From Siphonodentalium dalli (lineage: Eukaryota > Mollusca > Scaphopoda > Gadilida > Siphonodentaliidae), in contig CP136063.1 in the NCBI GenBank assembly GCA_032622095.1, positions 182,319,956-182,383,955 on the forward strand: a stretch of 64,000 bases of DNA, written 5' to 3'. The notes under the pieces are model-generated. The model had not been told where the DNA came from, searched no databases, and worked only from the letters and a program-made list of their open reading frames with translations. Position 1 is the first letter of the stretch, and the number at the start of each line of letters is the position of its first letter. The position numbers were made by a program, and so were the translations under genes. Below are positions 46,494-57,980 of this stretch, piece after piece.

Positions 46494-46913
46494 GGAGGCC
46501 AAAGTAAAACATGTTTTATGGACATTTCTATTGGAGAACAAAAGAAAGTTGTCCTTCAAATTATAAATTGTGATCTGTTGCCAGACAGCACCAACTGGCA
46601 ATTAATTTTCTAAATGATGTTATGCATCCCAAACGGAAGCTGTAAATATGGTTTATAATATGCCTATACAGCATTTAGTGGCATGATTCATAATTATTGT
46701 CATTAATTCTAGTAGAAAGTCTAGATATGTTCATGTGTCAAGCAGGGACCAGCATTCAAATTGAGTGATATGATTCATTTCTTTTATGAGGGAGAATTGA
46801 ACTGTTATTAGTGTGATGTCACATAGGCTGAACTTTAATTACCATCTAAATATCAAACTTCAATTGTCTGATATTAATGATAAGCTTTAAGCAAATATAT
46901 ATTATTATATATA

Positions 46914-47040
46914 CAGCCCTCAGAATTGGCTATGGCTATCAGCAATGGCGAAGCCATTTGCTGAAGCAAACTGGGCGACGGCAAAGTGTTGCCATAGCGG
47001 ATTGCCAAAGCCAAACAATCTGAATTAAGAGGGCTGAATA
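46914..47040. mobile_element. MITE-like element with CAGCCCTC / GAGGGCTG ends
   Basis: Short inverted ends and inner GGCTATGGC / GCCATAGC pairing; second copy at 35414-35520. Confidence 0.65.
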
Positions 47041-47192
47041 TATTTATAATAGGTAATAAGCAATACTCCGTTTAATGACACTGATATATATTGTTTCTTC
47101 TGGCTATTGACATACCAGAGTAGCAGTCAGAAGCTAAAATACATCTCCTGACACAAAAAGATGGTGAAATCTGTTGAAATAACATATTTTAA

Positions 47193-47502
47193 CCTCTTGG
47201 CTGCTATACGTCAGCACTGAGTACGGACATAAAATGTCATGTTTTCACTGTTGTGTGCTATACGTCTGTCCTGAGTACAGACTTACTTCAGCAAACTAGC
47301 TGCCAGCCATTATTCACAACTGGAACTCACAGATTGTGGCATCTGAACAAATGTGGCTCAAAGTTTCAAACAGTTTATAATGTTCCACAATTGTGAATGA
47401 TAATAGCCTGAGTGATATTTCCGTTGTATTTTTCCACTGGAAAATAGCTATAACCTCAACAGCACAGCGCACAACATCTTAGCATCATTAGCAGTGAAGA
47501 GG
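47193..47502. mobile_element. TTAA-flanked MITE, 310 bp
   Basis: TTAA at 47189-47192 and 47503-47506. Ends CCTCTTGGCTGCTA and (reversed) CCTCTTCACTGCTA, 12 of 14 identical. Inner direct repeat GCTATACGTC..CTGAGTAC. Confidence 0.78.
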
Positions 47503-47948
47503 TTAAGGACAAGGAATTCCCCATTTCTCACTCTAGGCTGATCCCTGCTTTTGCCTGTTGTCAAGAATGATCATGGATTGACATCTTTACTTGCCTACAT
47601 TGAAACTCATTATCAGAGATTGTGAGGGTCTCGGGGTTCCATTATCCATATTTTGGCTGTTTTGTTTGAGGTGCTAGTCAACATTGTTGCCAAGCCTGGA
47701 TTTAATTTTTTTATGGACAGTCTTGACACATGTGAGGTACTAACAGGAGGCCGTCTGATATTTTCAAAAGTTTACCTGACTTTCGTAACTTTCCGAAAAA
47801 AATTTCCATGAATGGTATTTTTGGTGTATGACAAGAAAAAAATATATAGTATTATTTCACGTTCTTTTGTTTTTGTTTGCTCTATGGTAAGAAATCATAG
47901 ATTTGTGTAGTAAACTATCTCTCAATCATCATTTTTTTAAATTATGTA

Positions 47949-48161
47949 CAGAAATGCTCTAAATAATTGACTCCTTAACCACAGCAGAAATATGGGTAAT
48001 TTTTCAGGATTTAATTGGAAATATGGCTTGTTGCCATTCATCGGAAAGCTCTCACTAAGAGCTTTCCTATGAATGGCAACAAGCCATATTTCCAACTAAA
48101 TCCTGAAAAATTACCCATAATTCTGCTGTGGTTAAAGAGTCGATTATTTAGGGCATTACTG
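47949..48161. mobile_element. Palindromic mariner-type MITE, 213 bp (copy 2)
   Basis: TA-flanked copy of 20847-21056; arms ACCACAGCAGAAATATGG.. pair across the centre near 48055 (GGAAAGCTCTCACTAAGAGC). Downstream of ATP6V0B. The 111-codon frame over it is a shadow. Confidence 0.85.
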
Positions 48162-48433
48162 TATATTGGTCGTTTTCTGTCGCTTTCATTTGCAATTTTC
48201 CTCTATGGTACTAGCATTTGTACTGAATGTTGTTTTTTATTTTATGACTTCATTACCTGTGATATGTATACAAATCAAAGTAGTGATTATATTCCTGATA
48301 AATATAAGAAATGTATGGTTATGCTCACAAAAATACTGTCAGACATATAATGTCAGGCTCAAAAACAAACGACCTGACATTGCGATGTTTGCATCTGACA
48401 ATGTTATATATTAGGTCACAGTCAGGAGGTTAA

Positions 48434-48685
48434 CCCTTTCATGACTGGAGCTTCCTGAAATTATGCGAAAACCCTGTGCCAGTGCATTCTCTTATATATG
48501 CAAGTCACCCATAGGGCACCTCGCACATATAAGAGAATGCATTGGCCTAATAATATTTACCTTGATGTTGTAAGCAGTTCATTCTCTTATATATGCAAGG
48601 CTGCCTATGGGAGACTTGTATATAAGAAAATGCACCGGCACAGGGTCTATAATGCTGCACCAGCGCAGCTCCCATCATAAAATGG
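48434..48685. mobile_element. TTAA-flanked MITE, piggyBac-like (copy 2)
   Basis: TTAA at 48430-48433 and 48686-48689; ends CCCTTTCATGACTGGAGC and (reversed) CCATTTTATGATGGGAGC. Contains two stem-loops with AAGAGAATGCATTGGC. Best preserved copy of the family. Confidence 0.85.
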
Positions 48686-49134
48686 TTAAATCCAGGTATA
48701 ATTGTTACACAATTTGATCTCAAGCTCCTCAAACAATGTCACATGATATTAATTAGGTAATCCAATCATTTAACAAGATTCAAATGATTTGGAGATCTTA
48801 GTCATTCCATTTATCATTTATTTAGTAATGTATATCATAATATGGCTGTGAGGACTTCACTAGTATATCAGAATGTAGCGATAGTTGATTGCATAAAACG
48901 TTTTAGAGTAATTCAATCTGTTCATTTCTAAAGTTTGAAATTTCTGTTCTTGATAAATTACATGGTAGTCAGTAAAAACTCCATTTAAGCTTACACAAGA
49001 CTTATGTATGGAGCTTTATATCATGATATCAACTGATTATCGGATGATGCAATGTTTATATAGATCCTTAACCCAGTTTAAACCCTTCTATACTAAAGCA
49101 TCGTTGATGAGTAGATATCCCATAGGAAATGTTC

Positions 49135-49178
49135 AGATAATAAGTTCAACAAACGACAGTATTATCTGAACATTTCCC
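49135..49178. mobile_element. Small inverted-repeat element (copy 2)
   Basis: GGAAATGTTCAGATAAT on the left and its exact reverse complement on the right; same family as 26776-26848 but shorter inside. Confidence 0.75.
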
Positions 49179-49307
49179 TCAATAAATAGTTCTGCTTCTG
49201 CAGTTTGTAGTGAAGTCGTGGACAGACAGCTGTAATTTATCCAAGAAAGTTAACTATTTGTTTTGTTTGTATATGTATATTTAATTGTCAGTGTAAATTC
49301 CATGGGA

Positions 49308-49313
49308 AATAAA
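49308..49313 (+). terminator. Candidate polyadenylation signal of ATP6V0B (AATAAA)
   Basis: AATAAA in GGGAAATAAAGAATGAAAA lies 2.8 kb past the ATP6V0B stop codon and is the first convincing signal I saw. If used, the 3' UTR (46494 to about 49330) would contain several MITE copies. A nearer, non-canonical site is also possible. Confidence 0.35.
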
Positions 49314-49805
49314 GAATGAAAATGAAAATTACGTCTCTCTTGATTACTCCATATTTTAAAGGAAAAACCTAGGCCAAAATATAATGTTATTGTGGTTGAA
49401 TAGCGGTATAATTATATGTGAAATTACTCTACCAGTTTGGCTGAAATTGTTTGTCTTCGTATGATTTTTCAAGATTTTCAGCATTCGAGTCGCGCTGACC
49501 TACGATATAACCCTGTGCGCCTTTCTGCGCGCATTAATTTGTTTAACTGCTTTTAATATGTTATTACTTGATATGCAGTCCTATCTCATCGCTAATATGT
49601 GTAGTGTTTAAGTACGCAAAAATAAAGGAATATACAAATCTTCCATTATTGTATCAATGAACGTATCAATGAGAACTATTAAATAAAAAGTGCATGCGGT
49701 TATCTCACAGGTCAGCGCATTTCCAAGATCGATAACTCTTGAAAAACATATACAGGAAGACAAAATCAGTTTCAGTTTTCAATCAATAACTAGTGTAAAA
49801 TAGTC

Positions 49806-49889
49806 CCAGTGGCTCAAGTGTAATGTGCATGGCACATTAGCCAAGTGGTGGCGAATTTGGTTCGAATTCCAATAAGTTCTGATTTTTTA
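49806..49889 (+). mobile_element. tRNA-derived SINE head
   Basis: Pol III A box TGGCTCAAGTG at 49810-49820 and B box GGTTCGAATTCC at 49859-49870, followed by TTTTTT at about 49883-49888. A box to B box spacing fits a tRNA promoter. The cloverleaf cannot be closed with confidence, so a SINE or tRNA pseudogene is likelier than a tRNA gene. Confidence 0.5.
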
Positions 49890-50054
49890 TCCATGCACAG
49901 GGAAAGTAACTCGATTCGTGTATCTGGGAAATTATGTTAATTGCTTTCCAGGGGTTAGTGGTTTCTACGTGGGGTTGAGTGATCTCATAGTAAAATTTAC
50001 CATTTAATCGGTCTTCATATATATCCCACATCAAACTGAAAATGCCATAATATG

Positions 50055-50865
50055 ATCTACTGCGGTTAAAATTGAAGAGACGTTAGTGGTATTTTCCCTT
50101 AAATTCGGTAGTGTCTTGCATGTCGCATGATGTTGGTCATGTTTAAATTGCGACACAGGTAAGAAACTTTACAGGATTGTCCCACATGGACCACTGATCA
50201 TTATAAGATCTGGAGACTTTGTCACGCGGCAACTCATTGGTAACGGCTGCTAGGCAACTACCCGGAATTGACTGGAAAATGCAATTATAGCTCATATATA
50301 TAGCGTCGTATTGCAAGGCCAATGATAGCATTTTCGATTCAGATATACCATGATGTGAAATTTGAGATATTCCCGAACAGAAGAGTGAACCAAATGGGCC
50401 ATTTAAATATATATTAGTGGGTTTGTCGTGCATATATAAGTACGCGATAAACCGTTTATTTTTCATTGCTCTGCGCATGCGCGAAAAAAATATGCGATAG
50501 ACCCTTCCCCATAATATTATGTTGCAGAACGCAGAATAATATACGCGAGGGCAATTTAAACTGAAACTATTTGTCTGAATTATATGTCTGTTCTATAAAC
50601 ATGTGGAACGTGACGCTATATGACGTAAATATAGCACCACCGTTCGCTTAAAATATCGTGCTCTTTGTAGATTATATGGTAAGCGCATGCGCCTATATTT
50701 CTACCCGATACTAGCGGTCAACGAGTCCATACACACCATGGGCAACGCTGACATATTCGTGTGCCATTTAAATATAAATCAGTGGGTCTGACGCTGGTTA
50801 TACTATATATAAATTTGCTATCGACGCGTGTCGTCGCTGCACCGAAATATCGGTGTTATACAGGG
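50055..50865. repeat. Dispersed repeat, second copy of 1-1380
   Basis: GATCATTATAAGATCTGGAG, GGCTGCTAGGCAACTACCCG, GATAGACCCTTCCCCATA and CGCTGCACCGAAATATCGGT all follow in the same order as in 1-1310, in a shorter version. It ends in a G run at 50865-50876. Confidence 0.8.
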
Positions 50866-51622
50866 GGGGGGGGGGGCGGACAAAAATTACAGGATACAAG
50901 GACCGGGTGGGTGGGTGTCCCCGAGCCCGGAATGCAGATTTTTTCTGATGTCATGCGATTTTTTTCTCCAAAATCATTTCTAAGACAAATTACAGCTTCA
51001 AAATGAATTGAAACAATCAGATTCATATAGTAGTGCATGTTATAGCCTTATACAAGTGAGGGGGGGGGGGGGCTCTATATTTTAATTTTTTGTCCACAAA
51101 TTCTCCCTTTAACAGTTGAAACCATGGGGTGGGTCCGGTTTTGGTCGAGGAAAAAATTGCAATGAAAAAAAAATCCATTCTCATCTTTTCTCAAAGTTTA
51201 TCATGGTTTTTTTTAAACTTATTATACGTAGAGGATACCTGCGTGTTTTGAGTGAATACCGGAAGTATGTCATGAGTGGTCACAGTGAGATATAACATAT
51301 AAAACTGTATACAACTGCATACAACATAAATAATGTAACATCAATACAACAAAATACATAAATAGTAACTAACATAGAAATTCATATTGCAGTTCTTGGT
51401 TCCCTCATTCCTTGAAATCCCACTGGAAACCCTAGTACTTTTAAATAATAAAAAACCGCTCGATGTAAATGGTCGATGTCGATACATGACTGGCATCTCC
51501 TGCTGGGATACTACTCGCCTCGACATGTTGTAGGAGAGCTACTCGCCTAGAATGATTTTAAGGGGAGCTCCTCATTGCTCACTGGTGATTTCACCATATG
51601 GAGAGGACTGGAACTGTGTTTA

Positions 51623-51905
51623 TTTATATAGGAGATATAGCACAGTAGCAATGTTATATTTATTGCCTCCGAAACATGCCGATCCGAGCTGGCCCTTAGA
51701 ACATGCTTGGGACTATACAACACACCAGGTGCCTATTTTTAGAAGCAAATTCACTTTTTGAGCCGGTGCAATTTTTTTTGGATTGGGTGGGATTCGAACC
51801 CCGGCACATGACGGCGAGCACGCCTTGCGACTCAAAGTCCGACGTCAATACCACACGGCCAGAAGCTCAAATGGCCAGTGTACTGTGCTCTATCTCCTAT
51901 ATATA
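51623..51905 (-). mobile_element. tRNA-derived SINE between inverted AGGAGATA repeats
   Basis: On the minus strand, TGGCCGTGTGG (A box, from about 51863) and GGTTCGAATCC (B box, at about 51789-51799) flank the text ACTTTGAGTCGCAAGGCG. The outer sequences TATATAGGAGATATAGCACA (51624-) and TGTGCTCTATCTCCTATATA (to 51904) are inverted repeats. Related head at 54700-54786. Confidence 0.6.
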
Positions 51906-52256
51906 TATACTATAGAGACCTTAAAATGTGCATATACATGTAGTTTCCTAAGTGCGACGTCAGAATACAGCGGCCATTTGAGCTTCCTTTTTTGGGGTTG
52001 CTTCGGTGACCATGGGTAGAGCCCGAAGCCACCATCGCATGCCGCCGCCAGCCATATTGGCCACAAGCCGCCGCCAACCATATTATCTCCAACGCCAGCC
52101 ACAATCATGAAAACATCTCGGCCGCCGGAATTGTAAAATGGCTGAGGCATGGCATGGACTTATATGTTAAGGACAGCTGTACAGTGCAGGGTTCTAATAA
52201 TGTGCAAACAGATTGAAATTGTGAGATTAGATCAGAAGGCAGAATGTTACAAACGG

Positions 52257-52490
52257 TGCGTGTTGGGCGACGAGTTATCTCGACGCCGGCGCTCAGATGG
52301 TGTCTTTTTGGGCGACGAGATATCTCGTCGCCGGCACTCAATGAGTTAAACAAGTTAGCTAACTTGATTAAACAAGTTAGCTAACTGGATTAAACAAGTT
52401 AGTTAACTTGTTTAAACAAGTTAGTAACTTGTTTAAACAAGTTAGTAACAAAAGAGGAGGTGGCGGTTCTACGCTGCCGTAGATATATAA
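52257..52490. repeat. Element with 21-22-bp palindromic array (short version)
   Basis: Upstream hairpin GGCGACGAGATATCTCGTCG, then CACTCAATGAGTTAAAC, an array of AAACAAGTTAGCTAACTTG-type units (about 52346-52450), then GAGGTGGCGGTTCTACGCTG. Same left and right flanks as the array at 53860-54265. Confidence 0.85.
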
Positions 52491-53647
52491 TATTTCAAAC
52501 TATTTTCTATTCTCTTCTATGGGTTATGTGCATATATTGACAAATGTCAGCGATGTCTGAGACTGAGACGTGTCGAAATAAACAATTTATACTTTAAACC
52601 CTTTCAATACTGAATGGATGCTCCCACTCCGTTATATGGAAGCATGCATTGGAATAGTCTATTCCATGCACAATGAGAGGCCACGGGTGTTCTGAAAGTG
52701 TAACGACCATGCCGTGTCCATACGAGAATGCCAATATTAGGAAATGCGGTTTAGTTATTTGTGCATACTACAAGTCACATTTTGGGAGAAGCGTTTGTTT
52801 AATTTTCAAGGGGGGGGGGGGGTATATACGCGCATGCGCAGATTCAACTTGTACATCATGGTATAGCCCAGCATGCTGTCTCCGTTCAAATGACGCAGGC
52901 AGCTCCGCGTGTCGAGGCGTTTAGGAGATACAGTCGTATGAAAACAGGTGGTGAAAATTGATGTGATCTGTGGGCGTGACTAAAACTTGCGGAGTTCAAA
53001 CTCTCTAAGAGGTGTAAAGGTCGATTGCTATCAAGTGGGGCGTGCCCTGATCCATCGTAAACTTGGTTTGACACCAAACGACACAGGAACGCTGATGTCG
53101 ACAACGTACACAATATGTCAATCAAACTCTGTACCTTGAGGGGTTCGCCAAATTACAATGAGAATTTACTATAGAAAAAAATTGTCAGTATATTGCTCTT
53201 ACATTGTTTACGATATCGAATTGAAATTTGGTATGGGGGGGGGGGGGGGTCGATGCGCTGAATCGGATATAATCGTAACCGGGTTAATCCGATGTACCAA
53301 TATATGGCATTGTCACCTAGATACAGTACGAACTGGAAGTACGTCCAACCGCGGAAAGTGCGACTATTATAGGCCAAAAAGAACGAAACAATACAATTCC
53401 AAATGGTTTTCAATTTAATAATCTGCTTTTCTCTGAGAGTGTTCATTGTAAATGTCATCCCATTCAGAAAATTCGTTTAGTCACACCGATTACCCCCCCC
53501 CCCCCCCGGATCCTAATGGCAATACTAAAATGCTATGTTATTCCAGCAGCAAAATTAATGTCTAACTAACACTGAATAAATTATTTAGATGGCAACACAA
53601 AACAACAACTTTGTGATTTCAGTGAATCGGTGTCAATTTTAAGTCCT

Positions 53648-53663
53648 CGTTGCCATGGCAACG
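53648..53663. promoter_or_regulatory. Perfect palindromic RFX X-box-like site
   Basis: CGTTGCCATGGCAACG is a 16-bp perfect palindrome matching the RFX factor consensus. No gene start is evident nearby, so function is unproven. Confidence 0.4.
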
Positions 53664-53849
53664 TTAAATTTTTGAGCTTTGATGACCCCCGAGTATCGGA
53701 CATGGAGTTTAAAAGCAGGTCATGGATAGGGCCTATACTAGAAATACCTGTTGTCAATTCGATTCTGTCCAATATTGAATAGTCAAACTAAATATATAGT
53801 TAGTGTGAATACTGTTCTTTTTTCCCAGGAGACCTGGCGCTCAGATATC

Positions 53850-54265
53850 GGTTCCCCCTGGAGACCTGGCACTCAATGAGTTAAACAAGATACTAACTTG
53901 TTTAATCAAGTTAGCTAACTTGTTTAAACAAGTTACTAAATTGTTTAAACAAGTTAGCTAACTTGATTAAACAAGTTAACTAACTTGTCTAAACAAGTTA
54001 CTAACTTGATTAAACAAGTTAACTTGATTAAACAAGTTAACTTGATTAAACAAGTTAGTATCTTGTTTAAACAAGTTAGCTAACTTGATTAAACAAGTTT
54101 GTAACTTGTTTAAACAAGTAAGATAACTTGATTAAACAAGTTAGCTAACTTGATTAAACAAGTTAGTAACTTGTTTAAACAAGTTAGCTAACTTGATTAA
54201 ACAAATTAGCTAACTGGATTAAACAAGTTAGTTAAGAGGTGGCGGTTCTACGCTGCCGTATATAT
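53850..54265. repeat. Element with 21-22-bp palindromic array (long version)
   Basis: Left flank GGCACTCAATGAGTTAAAC, then about 16 units alternating AACTTGTTTAAACAAGTTAG and AACTTGATTAAACAAGTTAG text to about 54232, then GAGGTGGCGGTTCTACGCTG. Every unit is itself nearly self-complementary, so the array can pair with itself in many registers. Confidence 0.9.
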
Positions 54266-54699
54266 CAATACTATCTGATTCAGCATCAAATGATGAATGC
54301 ATATATCACAAGATGCTAGTGATGATATAGCCGTCTGAAGTCGACAGAAGTCCCAATGTAACGTATACCGATTATATAGATGGGAAACTACATATAATTA
54401 GCAATCCCTGCCAGTCCTTTACTGACTCCTTCATGTACTTCGCCATAATGGAAAAACCCAACACCAAAAGAATGCACGTGGTCTGGACTTCTACGGGTTC
54501 ACAACAAACGCCAAAACTAGCGGGTGTCTATAACCGGGGATTAGGACAATTTCTGAAACGAAATACGCTGAATGATAACGTCCCAGCCGGCTGAGCTGCC
54601 ATATTTCGTCAGCCACGAATGTCGCGACTGAGCCGGCTTAGCTAGATAACCAGCCACGAAAATTGGTTGAGCCAGCCGTGAAAACTAGTTGTCGTGGCT

Positions 54700-54786
54700 T
54701 CGGGTCTAGCCGTGTGGTATTGACGTCGGACTTTGAGTCGCAAGGCGCACTCGCCATCATGGGATGCGGTTCGAATCCCACCCAAT
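54700..54786 (+). mobile_element. tRNA-derived SINE head
   Basis: A box TAGCCGTGTGG at 54706-54716, B box GGTTCGAATCC at 54768-54778, GGACTTTGAGTCGCAAGG between. Same family as the minus-strand head at 51783-51873. Confidence 0.6.
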
Positions 54787-55194
54787 TAAGTAGATGTAGC
54801 CTCCATATAATCCTCAACACATTGAGGGCGATGGAGTATCAAGTAGATGTGCAATCCCAAACGAATTTGCACTGTCTCAAAATCAAATTTGTGTTTATTT
54901 AATCAAATTGTTGGTGTTTTTACCTTACACATGCACATATTTTAACCTATTGCTAATAAGGGACACAACTATTCTGTTAAAATGGGTATTTTACCTTTAT
55001 AACCATAAATATTTGGGGTTTTAAAGGTTTTGTCACTAATTTTGTTGGCATATTTTTCAGCCATGTGCTTTGTTTGTTTATTTTTTGTGGGTGTACTTGA
55101 CCAGCGTTCTCTCAGTTCCGGTGCAGACACAATGAGAGACCCTTACCCTGCCAACAACACATTATTTAGTAGAATTTACAAGATTTTCATCAAT

Positions 55195-55300
55195 TTTGGG
55201 GGTGGGTGTCCCATACCTGGGTGGAAAAAACTTACGGTCCCGGATGGGTGTCCCAGACCTGGGTGGAAAAAACTTACGCTCCCGGGGTGGTGGGTCCCCA
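55195..55300 (+). repeat. Two-copy 47-bp GC-rich repeat
   Basis: GGGTGTCCCATACCTGGGTG, GAAAAAACTTACGGTCCCGG and a second copy with CCAGACCTGGGTGG. Causes paired false frames on both strands at 55162-55395. Confidence 0.8.
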
Positions 55301-55544
55301 AAACTGAAAAACACAAAATTTCCACCTTGTATCCGTAATTTTTTTCCTGACCCCCCCCCCGTGTTGTATGGGATATAGTCACCGTTGATTAACACCGAAA
55401 TATTGGTGTTACGGGTTTAAAGGGTTAAGTCATAATAAGCCGCCCAGCGATCGCGAAGCTATATTCCAATCCAAATATAGTGCCAATTTGTGTACCTGGG
55501 AAAGTTTGTCAATTGCTTAATTTGGTTCAAAAATTAAGTGGGCC

Positions 55545-55740
55545 TTTAAAGTGCCAGTACATTCCCTTATATATGCGTGTCTCCCACAGGGAGCCTCGTG
55601 CATATAAGATAATGCACTGGGTAACAAGGTTAAGGTAAATACTAATAGGCCATTGTAATATATTATATACGGGAGACTCGCATATATAAGAAATTGCATT
55701 GGCACAGAGTTTTCGACAAATTTAAGGAAGCAGTAATCAT
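55545..55740. mobile_element. Stem-loop repeat, diverged copy of the piggyBac-like MITE interior
   Basis: GTGCCAGTACATTCCCTTAT, GTCTCCCACAGGGAGCCTCG and TATAAGAAATTGCATTGGCA match the interior of 48434-48685; the TTAA ends are not obvious. Confidence 0.65.
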
Positions 55741-55810
55741 AGAAGGGATTGTCAATTGCTCAATTGACCGTGTTCGGTGGTTTCTCCGCATATTCCCAAA
55801 TATAAATTAA

Positions 55811-56240
55811 AGGTACTCAATCCGATTCGATGGTCCCCCATATCATCAGATTCCAACAACAAATTTTTTTGAAATGCCGCAGTTATCAGAATCGATTAAT
55901 TGCCTGGCCAAAAATAATGCTAACCACAGTCATCTATAGTATAAAATTTTCCAAAACCTGTTATTTATTAACATTTTGTTCAACGAAATTTTGCCGGTTT
56001 GTCATAAAAAACACAAAAAACGCCATGTACTTGATTTTTAGAGTTATACATCTTCATCAGCAATTTGGTCCCAGACTCTCTTCTCGCCGACTGGGCCACT
56101 TAATATTATCGGTGGTGAAAAATCCATATCTGATCTCTCTGAGCTTTGATGGGTGGGTTCATCGACTCGAATCAAATATATTTTACCCCCGAAACCAAGG
56201 AAATAGTAATTTGCGAGCGTTAATTCGAATTATGCATCTT
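55811..56240. mobile_element. TTAA-flanked element, 430 bp (copy 2 of 18915-19420, opposite strand)
   Basis: TTAA at 55807-55810 and 56241-56244. Ends AGGTACTCAATCCGATTCG and (reversed) AGATGCATAATTCGAATTAA. Interior is the reverse complement of 18915-19420 without its 103-bp duplication. The 137-codon frame over it is a shadow. Confidence 0.8.
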
Positions 56241-56311
56241 TAACCATCTTTCACGTGGGTCTTTCTTCCGGTTCCGCGATGACCTGTTCCAGCCACGGAT
56301 CCCCTGGTGCG

Positions 56312-56365
56312 ACAAAACTATACCATGAGTATATATACCTTAATGCAGTATAATATACTCATGGT
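56312..56365. repeat. Short hairpin
   Basis: ACCATGAGTATAT and ATATACTCATGGT arms with a loop of about 18 nt (centre near 56339). Confidence 0.65.
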
Positions 56366-56379
56366 TGTGGTGACCTACC

Positions 56380-57090
56380 AGAGAACCAGCATCATCCAGT
56401 GCATTTTATCCACCGCTCAAAGATCCTCAAAACAGACACCGTCTTTATTAAAAACAAACAAACTATTTTTACATTTATAACTTTATTAAAATGTGTGTAC
56501 TTTATATATTGTATTATGTATTTAAAATGTGTACATGATTTGTAAAAATGCGATGCTTTTATCATCCATAGTGCCAGTCATTCGCTCAGCACATTGAAGG
56601 GAAGTTACTCTAAATATACCATCTGGCGCAAATAGAATTTATTTCGTGAAATAAATTATTAATTTTGAGCGAGTAAGTGCAGATAAATATATATCTGCAT
56701 GTGTTGGAAGGGGACACTAAAATCATATCTTGAACTAAAGTGAAATAAAATTATGATAGTATAATAGATATTAACGGAGGTGTACACTCCCATCATAGAC
56801 ACCGCAGTGTATGCCTTTGTGCTTTAGTACAAATTAAGCCGTCGGCCAGGTTTTTGTCATAATAATAATAATAATAGCCTACGGAGTACTATACTTTCGT
56901 ACAGTACGCCCGAGGATGTTTTTGCTGGGTGACTGTGGAAGTTGCCTAATTATAATTAATTGAACAACTTTATTGGGCTTCCTTAAAATATTATGACAAG
57001 TCAGGAGACAACGGAATACCGTTAAAGTCATTAGCTTCACTCCCGGCGGGTATATATTTCATGTCAGACAGAACTGGATCCGATATACCA
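56380..57090. other. No gene recognised
   Basis: AT-rich; ATAATAATAATAAT near 56862. The adjacent 119-codon minus-strand frame at 57100-57459 has two hydrophobic stretches but no recognisable domain or splice support, and I do not call it. Confidence 0.4.
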
Positions 57091-57893
57091 TAAGAAAGGT
57101 CATAAAACACTAGAAATAAAACCCCAAGGTTGCATATTATTGATGCGGTATTCGCCCCGTATTAAATTGTTGAAAACTGCGGTCAGAGTAAGAAATCTTC
57201 TCAGATACAACCACAATAAAAAATAAAAAAATAAAAAAATAAACAATAATTCTGTTCGCCGCCTCGTTTTTGGCACATGTAAGTCTGCCATGGACTTCAC
57301 CCGAGACGTTTCGGCAATCTTTGGCTTGATCATGTCATGAATATATACGCTAGCTATACACATAAAGAGCATATCCATCAGTTCAAAACATGGGAACTTG
57401 ACACTTGTTGTCCTGACAGGGATGTTTATAACAATGAAAAAAGCATCACCTATAATCATGGAATTTCTCCCGGGATATAATTCAAAGATTTTTGCTCATA
57501 AAACTGATAAAACTCAATATTGTTTGCTCATAAAAGTTTCTCCCGGGAAATAATTGAATGATTTTTTTTATTATAAAAAATCATGCAACTTCGAACTGGG
57601 ACCACACCATATTGTGAAATAGATTACTAAGGAACAAGTATATTAAAAGACAGAACATCTAAAAGTTCCCATGCATGTTCTGGTCGGTGGAATATGATCT
57701 CTAGGGGCGTAGCCAGAGTATATATTCGTGGCATGATCCAATCTATCTTTGGCACGATTAGTATGCATTTTATATGTTTTTGGGATGAAGATTCATGTAT
57801 CTGTATGAATGTTTTAGAAATACACGCATCTACTTAGATTGAATTGTGTATATATACACCGGTTGTTGTCGATCGATCGATCGAGAGAAATTT

Positions 57894-57980
57894 AGAGAGA
57901 GAGAGAGGGAGAGATAGAGAGAGAGAGAGAGAGAGAGGCGGGAGGGAGGGAGGGAATGGAGAGAGAGAAAGAGAGAGAGA
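57894..57980. repeat. (GA)n microsatellite
   Basis: GAGAGA run interrupted by GGGA and GATAG; explains the Arg/Glu-rich false frame at 57844-58050. Confidence 0.95.

Noticed and set aside
49806-49889. Functional tRNA gene
   Set aside because: A and B boxes are present but I could not close acceptor and anticodon stems; SINE or pseudogene is more likely.
52346-54235. CRISPR-like array
   Set aside because: Units are contiguous, palindromic, 21-22 bp and lack unique spacers; the locus is eukaryotic.
55830-56243. 137-codon plus-strand frame
   Set aside because: Covers a TTAA-flanked repeat whose second copy at 18915-19420 is not open in the same way.
57100-57459. 119-codon minus-strand frame with hydrophobic stretches
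   Set aside because: No recognisable domain, no splice or promoter context; low-complexity LLFIFLFFYFLLW arises from an A-rich tract.
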